Positions 1 to 6,091 of a DNA stretch of 7,476 nt are shown piece after piece (the stretch's first letter is position 1; the number at the start of each line of letters is the position of its first letter). The DNA comes from Hydrogenophaga sp. (GTDB lineage Bacteria > Pseudomonadota > Gammaproteobacteria > Burkholderiales > Burkholderiaceae). The stretch is from the NCBI GenBank assembly GCA_025458545.1, contig JALOSH010000124.1, positions 1-7,476 of the forward strand, written 5' to 3'. The notes under the pieces were generated by a model. The model had not been told where the DNA came from. It did no database searches and was given only the letters and a program-made list of their open reading frames with translations. The position numbers and the translations under genes are program-made.

Positions 1-846
1 CTGCGCGAGCTGGCCGCGCTGGTGGGTGAACCGCTGTTCGAGCCGCTGGGCCGCGGCATCCGCCTCACCCCGGCCGGCGAAGCGCTGCAAAGCACCGTGA
101 CCGACATCGCCGCCTGCTGGCAGCGCTTTGAAGACCGCCTGGGCGACCTGCACGGCCTGCTGCGCGGGCGGCTGCGCATCGCCGCGGTGACCACCGCCGA
201 ATACTTCGTGCCCGACCTGCTGGGCCCGTTTGCCGCGCTGCACCCCGGGGTGGACATCGACCTCGCGGTGGAAAACCGCGACCGCGTCATCGCCCGCCTG
301 CACCGTCAGGCCGACGACCTGGCGGTGATGATGCTGCCGCCCGCCGAGCTGCCGCTGCAAAGCCTGCCGTTTCTCGACAACCCGCTGGTCGTCATCGCGC
401 CCAGCAGCCACCCGCTGGCCCACAGCCCGCAGCCGGTGCCCCTGAGCGCGCTGAGCGAAGAACGCTGGCTCATGCGCGAAGCCGGCAGCGGCACCCGCCT
501 GGTGGCCGAGCGCCACTTTGCCGACCACGGCTTCGCCCCCCGCATCGCCATGAGCCTGGGCAGCAACGAAGCCATCAAACACGCAGTGGGCGCGGGCCTG
601 GGGCTGGCCGTGGTGTCGGCCCTGGCGGTGGAAGCGGGCGGTGCGGCCTCAGCGACCGCCACCGGAGCGCCCTGGGTGCGGTTGCCGGTGGAAGGCTTCC
701 CGATCGAACGCCAGTGGTCCCTGGTCTGGCGCAGCGACGCGCCGCTGTCTGCGCCAGCGCGCCAGCTGGTGGCTTATTTGCAAAACGCGGAAGGGGGCGG
801 GGAACCGAACGCCGCCAGGCGGCGGCCGCCTGGCCTGGCGGTCTGA
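1..846 (+). CDS. CbbR-like LysR-family transcriptional regulator (5' truncated by window edge)
   Basis: LysR-type DNA-binding regulator, reading open from base 1 to a TGA at 844-846 (281 codons visible). The first ~27 residues are the end of the winged helix-turn-helix (LRELAALVGEPLFEPLGR followed by LTPAGEAL). A linker helix follows, and from about residue 57 the periplasmic-binding-protein-like effector domain. RLRIAAVTTAEYFVPDLLG, the ENRDRV segment, GSGTR (162-166) and LGSNEAIK (186-193) resemble CbbR, the activator of Calvin-cycle genes, more than other LysR members. About 40 N-terminal residues lie outside the window, so the GTG at 22 is not the true start. The last ~15 codons (EPNAARRRPPGLAV) are atypical and encoded by a GC palindrome. 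A shortened copy of the 3' end recurs at 2856-2928. The LysR assignment is secure; the CbbR role is inferred from motifs, and no cbb genes are visible. Confidence 0.88.
   Translation: MRELAALVGEPLFEPLGRGIRLTPAGEALQSTVTDIAACWQRFEDRLGDLHGLLRGRLRIAAVTTAEYFVPDLLGPFAALHPGVDIDLAVENRDRVIARLHRQADDLAVMMLPPAELPLQSLPFLDNPLVVIAPSSHPLAHSPQPVPLSALSEERWLMREAGSGTRLVAERHFADHGFAPRIAMSLGSNEAIKHAVGAGLGLAVVSALAVEAGGAASATATGAPWVRLPVEGFPIERQWSLVWRSDAPLSAPARQLVAYLQNAEGGGEPNAARRRPPGLAV
814..834. repeat. GC-rich perfect inverted repeat at the 3' end of lysR
   Basis: GCCAGGCGG (814-822) and CCGCCTGGC (826-834) are perfect 9-bp complementary arms with a 3-nt loop. They lie inside the last codons of the lysR-type gene. 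No T-run follows, so it is not a typical intrinsic terminator. A weaker stem, ACGGCC/GGCCGT (847-852 and 858-863), follows directly after the stop codon. Together they could slow polymerase or protect the mRNA 3' end. The element lies just beyond the point (about 798) where similarity to the second lysR-tail copy ends. Confidence 0.5.
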
Positions 847-1006
847 ACGGCCTATCGGGCCGTCAGCCCATCCATGGCAACAGCTTGCACACAGTTGCAG
901 ACCACCACATGACGGAAGTTGGGTCGCGCCGGGTCAACGGCGTTGCACCCAAAAGCTGACTGCAGCGGCTTGGCGAACAGCCATACATTGGACACCCCGA
1001 GCGCAA
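847..1006. other. Convergent intergenic DNA between lysR and the terminator
   Basis: About 160 bases between the lysR stop and the shared terminator. Apart from the small stem at 847-863 I see no gene, RNA or recognisable repeat. Reading frames crossing it are antisense extensions of the lipoprotein gene or run-on frames with no protein-like composition. Confidence 0.5.
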
Positions 1007-1043
1007 AAAAGCCCGGGAGGCGATTGACGGCTCCCGGGCTTTT
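1007..1043. terminator. Bidirectional Rho-independent terminator
   Basis: AAAAGCCCGGGAG (1007-1019) pairs perfectly with CTCCCGGGCTTTT (1031-1043) around an 11-nt loop. The GC-rich core is flanked by an A-run of six (1005-1010) on one side and TTTTCT on the other. Transcripts from either side would therefore end in a stem followed by U residues. It sits 17 bp beyond the stop codon of the minus-strand lipoprotein gene, for which the U-tract is longest, and can also stop read-through from the convergent lysR-type gene. Confidence 0.92.
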
Positions 1044-1059
1044 CTGGACAGCTTGCCGA

Positions 1060-2610
1060 TCAGTCGCGGTTCGGTCGGGTCACCAGCGTTGGTTGTGCGA
1101 CGGCGCGCACGGTGGTGGGTCGCGCGAGCGCACGGCCTTCGTTGTAGCCCCAGGTGTAGGCACGGCCATCGTCACCGAGCGCCGTGCAGTGGTACTGACC
1201 GCACGCAGCATGGGTGAACATCACACCCGTTGGCCGCTCGCCGTCCAGCACCCGGGTCGGTGTGAGTGCCACATTGTCTGCGAGGTTGCCGTTGCCCAGC
1301 GAGCCTTCGAAGCCTCTGCCCCAGCAATAAATGTTGCCGTCGCCGCCCAATGCACAGCTGGCGTTGGATATACCGCCCACCGTGACCGACACCAGTCGCA
1401 CGCCAGCGGGTACGGCACCTCGGGCCACAACCGTTGGCGCGGAGAGGCCGCCGCGGAATGTATCGCCTCCGTCACCGAAACGAAGGCCAAAGCCATTGCC
1501 CCAGCAATACGCCCGTCCATCATCACCCACCGCACAAGCGAATTGGTCGTCGGCGCTGATTTGAACCAGACGCACGTTCACTGGCACCAGACCCTGTTCA
1601 ACCAGCGTCATCGCTCGGCTATCGGAGGTCCAGACATAGGCTCGACCGTTGTCTCCCAAAGCCCAACCGCGGTTGAGACCCGGCAAAACCGCCACCATGC
1701 TGACGCCAGTGGCGACTTGGCTCAAGTTCGCCAACAGAGGTTCGACCTGAGCCGAGTTGCCGAGCGGCAGCCCAGTAACGGGCAGCCGTGCACCGTCGCC
1801 CCAACAGTAGATTCGGCCATCGCTAGCGGTTGCGCAGGTGTGGTGAGGCGCAGTGCCAATACTGGTCAGAGTGACACCGGCTGGAATCTGGCCCTGCACC
1901 ACAGCCACCGGCGCCGTGACGTCGTTTTCATTGCCGCTGCCCAACTTTCCCCAAAGACCATCGCCCCAACAGAAGACTTGGCCAGCCTCGGTCAGTGCAC
2001 AGCCGTGAGACGTGGAAACGGACACTTGTTTGATGCGGGCGTTGACAGGAATCGCACCTTGGCGAATGGGCGTCGGTTCAGCGTAGTTGCCGAGATCGCG
2101 CCGGTTAGGAATCATCGGCTGACTGGAAACACCCGACCACCCCCAGCACAGGATTTGCAGCCTGTCGTTGGAAATGACACATTGATTGTCAAGTTCCGAG
2201 GAGCCGAGGTCTGCAAATCCACGCGCAATCACCGTGGCCGAGCCCAGCACACCCGTTGCGGTTTCGGCAGAAATGGTTGCTGTGCCCTGGCGGTTCAGCG
2301 TCACCAGACCAGCGCTGTTGACGGTCGCGACCGTTGCGCTCGATGAGGTCCAGCTCAGTTGAGGTGTGGGCGAAACCACGGCGTTGCTGGTGTTGCGGGC
2401 GGTGGCCGTCAGCGCGACGTCATAGCCCCACCAGTCGGTGGTCGACAGCGGCGCGATGCTCACGCTGGAAACATCGACAGAAGATGGTGTGGGTGTTGGT
2501 GTGGGTGTGGCTGCCGGACTGTCGGAGCCACCGCCCCCACAGGCCGTTAGGCCCAAGCTGGCTGCGCACAAAGCGGCCAGCAGAAACGGACGTGCGAATG
2601 CATATTGCAT
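1060..2610 (-). CDS. Secreted lipoprotein with Ig-like domain and RCC1-type beta-propeller
   Basis: Predicted outer-membrane or surface lipoprotein of 516 residues. The start is ATG at 2610, preceded by AGGGGG six bases upstream; a GTG at 2631 in frame would place that site inside the gene. Residues 1-23 form a signal peptide ending in the lipobox L21-T-A-C24. Four glycines, a Pro-Thr repeat linker (about 35-42), and a BIG2-like Ig domain (about 45-131, with SWTSSSATVATV and GLVTL) follow. From ~140 there are seven RCC1-like units with consensus CAxxxDGRxYCWG, about 43-60 residues apart. That number fits a complete seven-bladed propeller. Cysteine pairs occur at 144/155, 204/214, 259/269, 359/369 and 419/429. 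Blade 4 has W316/V326 instead, and blade 7 has only C475. RCC1 propellers usually bind proteins; the ligand here is unknown. Codon use is visibly less GC-biased than in the neighbours, and the gene is monocistronic with its own terminator, both consistent with acquisition. Confidence 0.88.
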   Translation of the reverse strand: MQYAFARPFLLAALCAASLGLTACGGGGSDSPAATPTPTPTPSSVDVSSVSIAPLSTTDWWGYDVALTATARNTSNAVVSPTPQLSWTSSSATVATVNSAGLVTLNRQGTATISAETATGVLGSATVIARGFADLGSSELDNQCVISNDRLQILCWGWSGVSSQPMIPNRRDLGNYAEPTPIRQGAIPVNARIKQVSVSTSHGCALTEAGQVFCWGDGLWGKLGSGNENDVTAPVAVVQGQIPAGVTLTSIGTAPHHTCATASDGRIYCWGDGARLPVTGLPLGNSAQVEPLLANLSQVATGVSMVAVLPGLNRGWALGDNGRAYVWTSDSRAMTLVEQGLVPVNVRLVQISADDQFACAVGDDGRAYCWGNGFGLRFGDGGDTFRGGLSAPTVVARGAVPAGVRLVSVTVGGISNASCALGGDGNIYCWGRGFEGSLGNGNLADNVALTPTRVLDGERPTGVMFTHAACGQYHCTALGDDGRAYTWGYNEGRALARPTTVRAVAQPTLVTRPNRD

Positions 2611-2943
2611 ATATATCCCCCTGTGAATCACCGATTATTTCGGCGATTTAATTCTAAAGTAGTCCAAAAAGAGGGCTGCCTACGCTCCCGCGTTGTTTCC
2701 TTCAGAGGGGGTAGCACTTGGAGCTGAAGTTCGACTGTTCATAGGCTAGAACTCACCCGAAAAGAACCGTCTAGGGAGGCTTCAAAAGGTGACTCGCACG
2801 TGAAACGAAGTCGAGTGGAGCCGACCTTCCTCCAGCTTCGCAGCCAGTCAGAGCGGTACGCCTGCCGGTGGAAGGCTTCCCCATCGAACGCCAGCTGGTG
2901 GCTTGTTTGCAAAACGCGGAAGGGGGCGAAGGGGTTTTGCCGC
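2611..2943. other. Intergenic region: AT-rich lipoprotein leader plus a lysR-tail remnant
   Basis: A 333-bp gap between two minus-strand genes. Bases 2611-2670 are conspicuously AT-rich and lead into the lipoprotein gene. TAGAAT (minus strand, 2656-2651) resembles a -10 box, but no good -35 stands at the expected distance, so the promoter is only suggested. A short stem CCGA-ttatt-TCGG lies at 2631-2643. Bases 2671-2855 hold nothing I recognise; the reading frame starting at 2800 on the plus strand is an antisense run over ktrA and is not protein-like. Bases 2856-2928 are a decayed copy of the lysR 3' end. Confidence 0.6.
2856..2928 (+). pseudogene. Second, shortened copy of the lysR 3' end
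   Basis: Translated on the plus strand this reads VRLPVEGFPIERQ joined to LVACLQNAEGG. It matches codons 676-714 and 766-798 of the lysR-type gene at the left edge. The intervening 51 bases (17 codons) are absent. The loss lies between two copies of CGCCAG, consistent with slippage between short direct repeats. Across the 24 aligned codons I count five base differences: four synonymous (V, R, L, P codons) and one changing Tyr to Cys. Similarity stops at about 2928, 15 bases before the ktrA stop codon. It has no start and no domain, so it is a relic, not a gene. Confidence 0.88.
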
Positions 2944-3618
2944 TCAGTACAGCGCCGCGAACTTCTCGATCAACGGCGTTGGCCCGGCCAGGATCAGGTG
3001 ATCGCCCGGCTTGACCTCGGTGTCGGCCTTGGCGTAGATGAAGTCCTGGTGGCGGCGCTTGATGCCCACCACCGTGATGCCGTGCTTGCTGCGCACGTTC
3101 GACTGCGTCAGCGTCTTGTTGTGCGTTTCCATCGGCGCGCGGGTCTTGGCGATCGCAAAGCCGTCGTCGAACTCGATGAAGTCCATCATCTTGCCCGTCA
3201 CCAGGTGCGCCACCCGCTCGCCCATGTCGGCCTCGGGGTAGATCACATGGTGCGCGCCCACCCGCTCGGCAATGCGGCCGTGCTGCGGGCTGTTGGCCTT
3301 GGCCCAGATGTCCTTCATGCCCATCTGCGCCAGGTTCAGCACCGTCAGCACGCTGGCCTCCAGGTTGGCGCCGATGCTCACCACCGCGTGCGAGAAATCG
3401 GTCACCGACAGCTGCTGCAGCGCCTGCAAGTCGGTCGAATCGGCACGCACCACATGGGGCAGCTCGGCGGCCAGCTCTTGCACCACCTCCTCGCTGGCGT
3501 CCATGGCCAGCACCTCGTGGCCCGATGCCACCAGCGAGCGCGCCACGCTGGCGCCGAAGCGCCCCAGCCCGATGACGACCACGCTGTCGCCCTTCACGGA
3601 ATTCGATTTAGCCAACAA
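2944..3618 (-). CDS. ktrA: KtrA/TrkA-type potassium uptake regulatory subunit
   Basis: Cytoplasmic RCK-domain protein of 224 residues, the usual length for KtrA, which assembles as a ring under the KtrB channel and gates it in response to nucleotide. An N-terminal Rossmann fold carries GLGRFG (G17-x-G19-x-x-G22), with the acidic residue ending strand 2 at D40 (AMDAS). A TrkA-C domain follows from about residue 140 to the end (GITVVGIKR, VKPGDHLILAG). It is a single RCK unit, unlike the tandem-unit TrkA of enterics, which favours KtrA. The start is TTG at 3618: AGGAG ends seven bases upstream, and initiation there overlaps the ktrB stop by 11 bp, implying translational coupling. A GTG at codon 8 is a poorer alternative. 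Its 3' end abuts the lysR-tail relic, and no terminator is visible after it. Confidence 0.93.
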   Translation of the reverse strand: MLAKSNSVKGDSVVVIGLGRFGASVARSLVASGHEVLAMDASEEVVQELAAELPHVVRADSTDLQALQQLSVTDFSHAVVSIGANLEASVLTVLNLAQMGMKDIWAKANSPQHGRIAERVGAHHVIYPEADMGERVAHLVTGKMMDFIEFDDGFAIAKTRAPMETHNKTLTQSNVRSKHGITVVGIKRRHQDFIYAKADTEVKPGDHLILAGPTPLIEKFAALY

Positions 3619-4948
3619 TCGGTTTCTCCTCAGGAAAACGGTACGCCCTCGGTACCTGGTTGATCGCCAGCGCCAGCGCCAGCGTGACCACGCCCACGCG
3701 GCCGGCGTACATCAGCGCGATCAGCACCCCTTGCGCACCGGGCGGCAGCTCGGCGGTGATGCCGGTGGACAGGCCCACCGTGGCGAAGGCCGACACCACC
3801 TCAAACATCAGTTTTTCCAGCGGAATGTGCTCGGCCATCGGCACGATGGCCAGCACCCCGAGCGACACCGCCAGGCCGCTGAGCACCAGGATGGACAAGG
3901 CCTGGCGCTGCACCGGGGTGCCGATGCGCCGGCCGCGAAACTCCACGTCGGCCCGGCCCCGGATCTCGGTCCACACGATCAGCAGCAGCAAGAAAAACGT
4001 GGTCACCTTCACGCCGCCGGCGGTGCCCGCGCTGCCACCGCCGATGAACATCAACACATAGTGCAGCACCAGCGACTCGGTCTGCAGCGCGCCGATGTCC
4101 AGCGCGTTGAAGCCCGCCGTGCGCGCCGAGACCGAGGTGAACAGCGCTGCCAGCCATTGCTCGGCCAAACCGAGCGCACCCAGCGTTTTGGCGTTGTCGC
4201 GCTCCACCAGCCAGAGCGACACCATGCCCAGCAGCACCAGCGCCGCCGAACCCCAGACGGTGAGCGTGGTGTGGATCGACCAGCGCGCGTTGCGGCGGCG
4301 CCGGTTGGCCCACAGCTCGGTGAGCACCGGGAAACCCAGCCCGCCCAAGATGATCGCCAGCATCAGCGGCGCCAGCACCCAGCCGTCGGTCACATGGCGC
4401 ATCACGCTGTCGGGCCAGGTGGAGAAACCCGCGTTGTTGAAAGCCGAGACCGAATGGAACGCACCGTGCCACAACGCCTGCGACCAGCTCAGGTCCATCG
4501 TGCTGGCAAAACGCAGCGCCAGCCACAGCGCCACCACGGCCTCCACCACCACCGTGACCACCAGCACCATGCGCACCACCGAACGCACGTCGCCCATGGA
4601 CAGCGCATGGGTTTCAGATTGCAACAGCAGCCGGGTGCGCAGCTTCAGGCGCTGCCCGATCAGCAGGCCCATGAGCGCGGCCGAGGTCATCATGCCGAAA
4701 CCGCCGAGCTGAAACAGCGCCATCACCAGCCCCTGGCCCAGCGGGCTCCAGTAGGTGCCGGTGTCCACCACCACCAGGCCGGTCACACACACCGCCGAGG
4801 TGGCTGTGAACAAGGCGGTGAGCCACGGCGCGCTGTGTCCGCTGGCGCTGGCCCAGGGCAGCATGAGCAAGCCCGTGCCCAACAGAATGGTGACCAGAAA
4901 CGCCAGCGCCAGCACGGCGGCCGGGTGGGTGGGCAGGGGGTTGTTCAA
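3608..4948 (-). CDS. ktrB: KtrB/TrkH-family potassium translocating subunit
   Basis: Inner-membrane cation channel-like transporter of 446 residues, typical for KtrB. It has the four covalently linked M1-P-M2 repeats of the TrkH/KtrB/HKT superfamily. The four selectivity-filter loops are visible with their central glycines: TSAVCVTGL (G57), FHSVSAFNNAGF (G174), FTSVSARTAGF (G279) and FEVVSAFATVGL (G392). The flexible Gly/Ser/Ala loop that gates KtrB is present at about 301-313 (FIGGGSAGTAGGV), and the conserved pore-facing arginine of the last membrane helix is R417 (GRVGV). The assigned start is TTG at 4948, with no purine-rich ribosome site in front; an in-frame TAA at 4988-4990 (the bluF stop) limits any extension, and no ATG lies between. 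It follows bluF by 39 bp and overlaps ktrA. Function is secure; the exact start is not. Confidence 0.94.
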   Translation of the reverse strand: MNNPLPTHPAAVLALAFLVTILLGTGLLMLPWASASGHSAPWLTALFTATSAVCVTGLVVVDTGTYWSPLGQGLVMALFQLGGFGMMTSAALMGLLIGQRLKLRTRLLLQSETHALSMGDVRSVVRMVLVVTVVVEAVVALWLALRFASTMDLSWSQALWHGAFHSVSAFNNAGFSTWPDSVMRHVTDGWVLAPLMLAIILGGLGFPVLTELWANRRRRNARWSIHTTLTVWGSAALVLLGMVSLWLVERDNAKTLGALGLAEQWLAALFTSVSARTAGFNALDIGALQTESLVLHYVLMFIGGGSAGTAGGVKVTTFFLLLLIVWTEIRGRADVEFRGRRIGTPVQRQALSILVLSGLAVSLGVLAIVPMAEHIPLEKLMFEVVSAFATVGLSTGITAELPPGAQGVLIALMYAGRVGVVTLALALAINQVPRAYRFPEEKPIVG

Positions 4949-4961
4949 GCGATCAACAAGA

Positions 4962-4999
4962 AGCGCCGCTCGGCGATGGCGCGCATCTTAAGCGGCGCT
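4962..4999 (-). promoter_or_regulatory. Intercistronic inverted repeat across the bluF stop codon
   Basis: AGCGCCGCT (4962-4970) and AGCGGCGCT (4991-4999) are perfect 9-bp complementary arms 20 bases apart. In the minus-strand transcript the stem begins in the last codons of bluF, its loop contains the stop codon, and it ends 13 bases before the ktrB TTG. Only the weakly U-rich TCTTGTT follows, so it would be a poor terminator at best. It could act as a partial terminator, an RNA-processing or stability element, or a block on ktrB initiation. Confidence 0.45.
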
Positions 5000-5413
5000 C
5001 AGGATCTCGTCGCGCATCTGCTGCAGTATTTTTTTGCCGCTGGAGCCCCGGCGCAGTTGGTGGAGGTTGTTGCCCAGCAAATCCTCGTAGCCAGGGTGTT
5101 GCCGCAACACGGTCTCGTCGGGCGCCACAAAACCCATGGACCACTGGCCAAAACCCAGCGTTTCGATGGGGCCATCCCACAGCGTGTGCACCTGCTGGTG
5201 CCGGGGGTCGAGGCAGATGGCGCTGTACAGCGCTTCCACAGCGCTGCGCTCGCCTTCGATGAGCTGCAGGAATTCCCGGCGGTGGTAGAGCAGCAGGCCG
5301 GTGATGCCGCGACGCGCGTTGTGCTGGCGCGCGTGGTCCAGCAGCTTGACGAGCTCGTCCGGACGCATGTCGTGCGTCGCGAGGCTGACGTAAATGATCT
5401 CGTGCAATGCCAT
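4988..5413 (-). CDS. Short BLUF-domain blue-light photoreceptor
   Basis: Flavin-binding blue-light sensor of 141 residues, the size of stand-alone BLUF proteins such as BlrB and PixD, with no output domain. The BLUF fold covers about residues 3-97. Key photochemical residues occur at family spacing: Y8 (in IIYVS), S10, N32 (HNARRGITG), Q50 (FLQLIEG), W91 and M93 (QWSMGF). The offsets from Y8 of 24, 42, 83 and 85 match N45, Q63, W104 and M106 relative to Y21 of AppA, so it should be photoactive. About 40 residues of helical, charged C-terminal tail follow, as in other short BLUFs, and probably mediate a partner contact. The start is ATG at 5413, with GGAGG eight bases upstream; the frame stays open beyond it but is not BLUF-like and is antisense to the neighbour. 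It lies 39 bp before ktrB on the same strand. Its partner is not known from the sequence. Confidence 0.93.
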   Translation of the reverse strand: MALHEIIYVSLATHDMRPDELVKLLDHARQHNARRGITGLLLYHRREFLQLIEGERSAVEALYSAICLDPRHQQVHTLWDGPIETLGFGQWSMGFVAPDETVLRQHPGYEDLLGNNLHQLRRGSSGKKILQQMRDEILSAA

Positions 5414-5609
5414 GACCCACCCCTCCAAACCGCGCTGTGCACAGCCTTTGGTACCCACTGTAACCGCAAGCAACGGCTTGTGACAGGGGCCACCCTGTTG
5501 CACGGCGGGTTGCTGTTGCAGGGCGGCAGCGACGTACCCAGCGGACGGCCCAGCGGCCTCAGCGCGCCCACGGCGAACCGGCTGCAGCCGCGCCGGGGAA
5601 AAATTTGTT

Positions 5610-5636
5610 GGAATAAACCGCGCGGTGGCGCGTTGT
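5610..5636 (+). promoter_or_regulatory. Possible ECF-sigma-type promoter
   Basis: GGAATAAA (5610-5617) followed by CGTT (5631-5634), with 16 bases between GGAAT and CGTT. This resembles the GGAA(C/T)-N16-CGTT arrangement of several extracytoplasmic-function sigma factors. Transcription would begin at about 5642-5646, next to an ATG at 5645, implying a very short leader. It is the only AT-rich patch between the divergent bluF and the hypothetical gene. The assignment rests on motif resemblance alone, and no sigma gene is in the window. Confidence 0.3.
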
Positions 5637-5677
5637 TCGGAGACATGGCCACTTGGCCGCTCAAGACCCATACCACC

Positions 5678-6022
5678 ATGCACATCTTCAGCACCATCGT
5701 CGACACCCTGGCCCAGCAGCTGTCGAAAGCGCCGATTCGCAGCCCATCGGTGGACATCGAGGACGCCCGACAGGCCATGCTGGCGCTGCTCCCGGACGGG
5801 GCTGGCAATCTGGAGACCGAGCGGCTGCGGATCCGGTTGCGCACCGCCGCCGATGGCGCCAGCCTCTGGTTTCTCCGGGTGCGTCTGCACCAGCACCTGA
5901 CGCAGACCCTCGGCGAGGGCCTGGCGATGCAGCGCGTGCAGGGACTTCAGCCCCGGTTCGAACCCATCGTGCCCGCCGCCTGGCACCGCCCGACGCGCAA
6001 GCAGCCCGGTCCCGCCCGGTGA
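5678..6022 (+). CDS. Hypothetical protein, 114 residues, unrecognised
   Basis: I do not recognise this protein. It is an ATG-to-TGA frame with strongly GC-biased third positions, unlike a random frame. It has no signal peptide or membrane segment and appears cytoplasmic. The N-terminal half looks helical (MHIFSTIVDTLAQQL, DARQAMLALL). A strand-like, Arg-rich centre follows (ETERLRIRLR, SLWFLRVRLHQHL), ending in a basic Pro/Arg tail (WHRPTRKQPGPAR). An in-frame ATG at 5645 would add 11 residues; GGAG lies only two bases before it, so that start would be nearly leaderless, while 5678 has no clear ribosome site. It is divergent from bluF and may share its control region. The minus-strand frame over the same bases is rejected as an upstream extension of bluF. 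Whether it is translated is likely but not certain. Confidence 0.6.
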   Translation: MHIFSTIVDTLAQQLSKAPIRSPSVDIEDARQAMLALLPDGAGNLETERLRIRLRTAADGASLWFLRVRLHQHLTQTLGEGLAMQRVQGLQPRFEPIVPAAWHRPTRKQPGPAR

Positions 6023-6091
6023 TACGGCAGCGAGCGATCGTTCGGGGAGGCGCCGACGGCGGCCTCGACACCAGCACACCGCCAGCCGCCT

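Noticed and set aside
919..2346. Plus-strand open frame of 475 codons
   Set aside because: It is antisense to the lipoprotein gene, which has a lipobox, an Ig domain and seven clear repeats. The plus-strand translation has no recognisable domain.
2487..2512. GTGGGT-type simple repeat, possible phase-variation tract
   Set aside because: The unit is six bases and in frame, encoding the Pro-Thr linker. Slippage would change linker length without switching the gene off.
3272..6022. Plus-strand open frame of 916 codons
   Set aside because: Up to about 5640 it is antisense to ktrA, ktrB and bluF, with low-complexity His/Arg/Gln composition caused by GC-biased codons on the other strand. Only its last part, from 5678 (or 5645), is a plausible gene.
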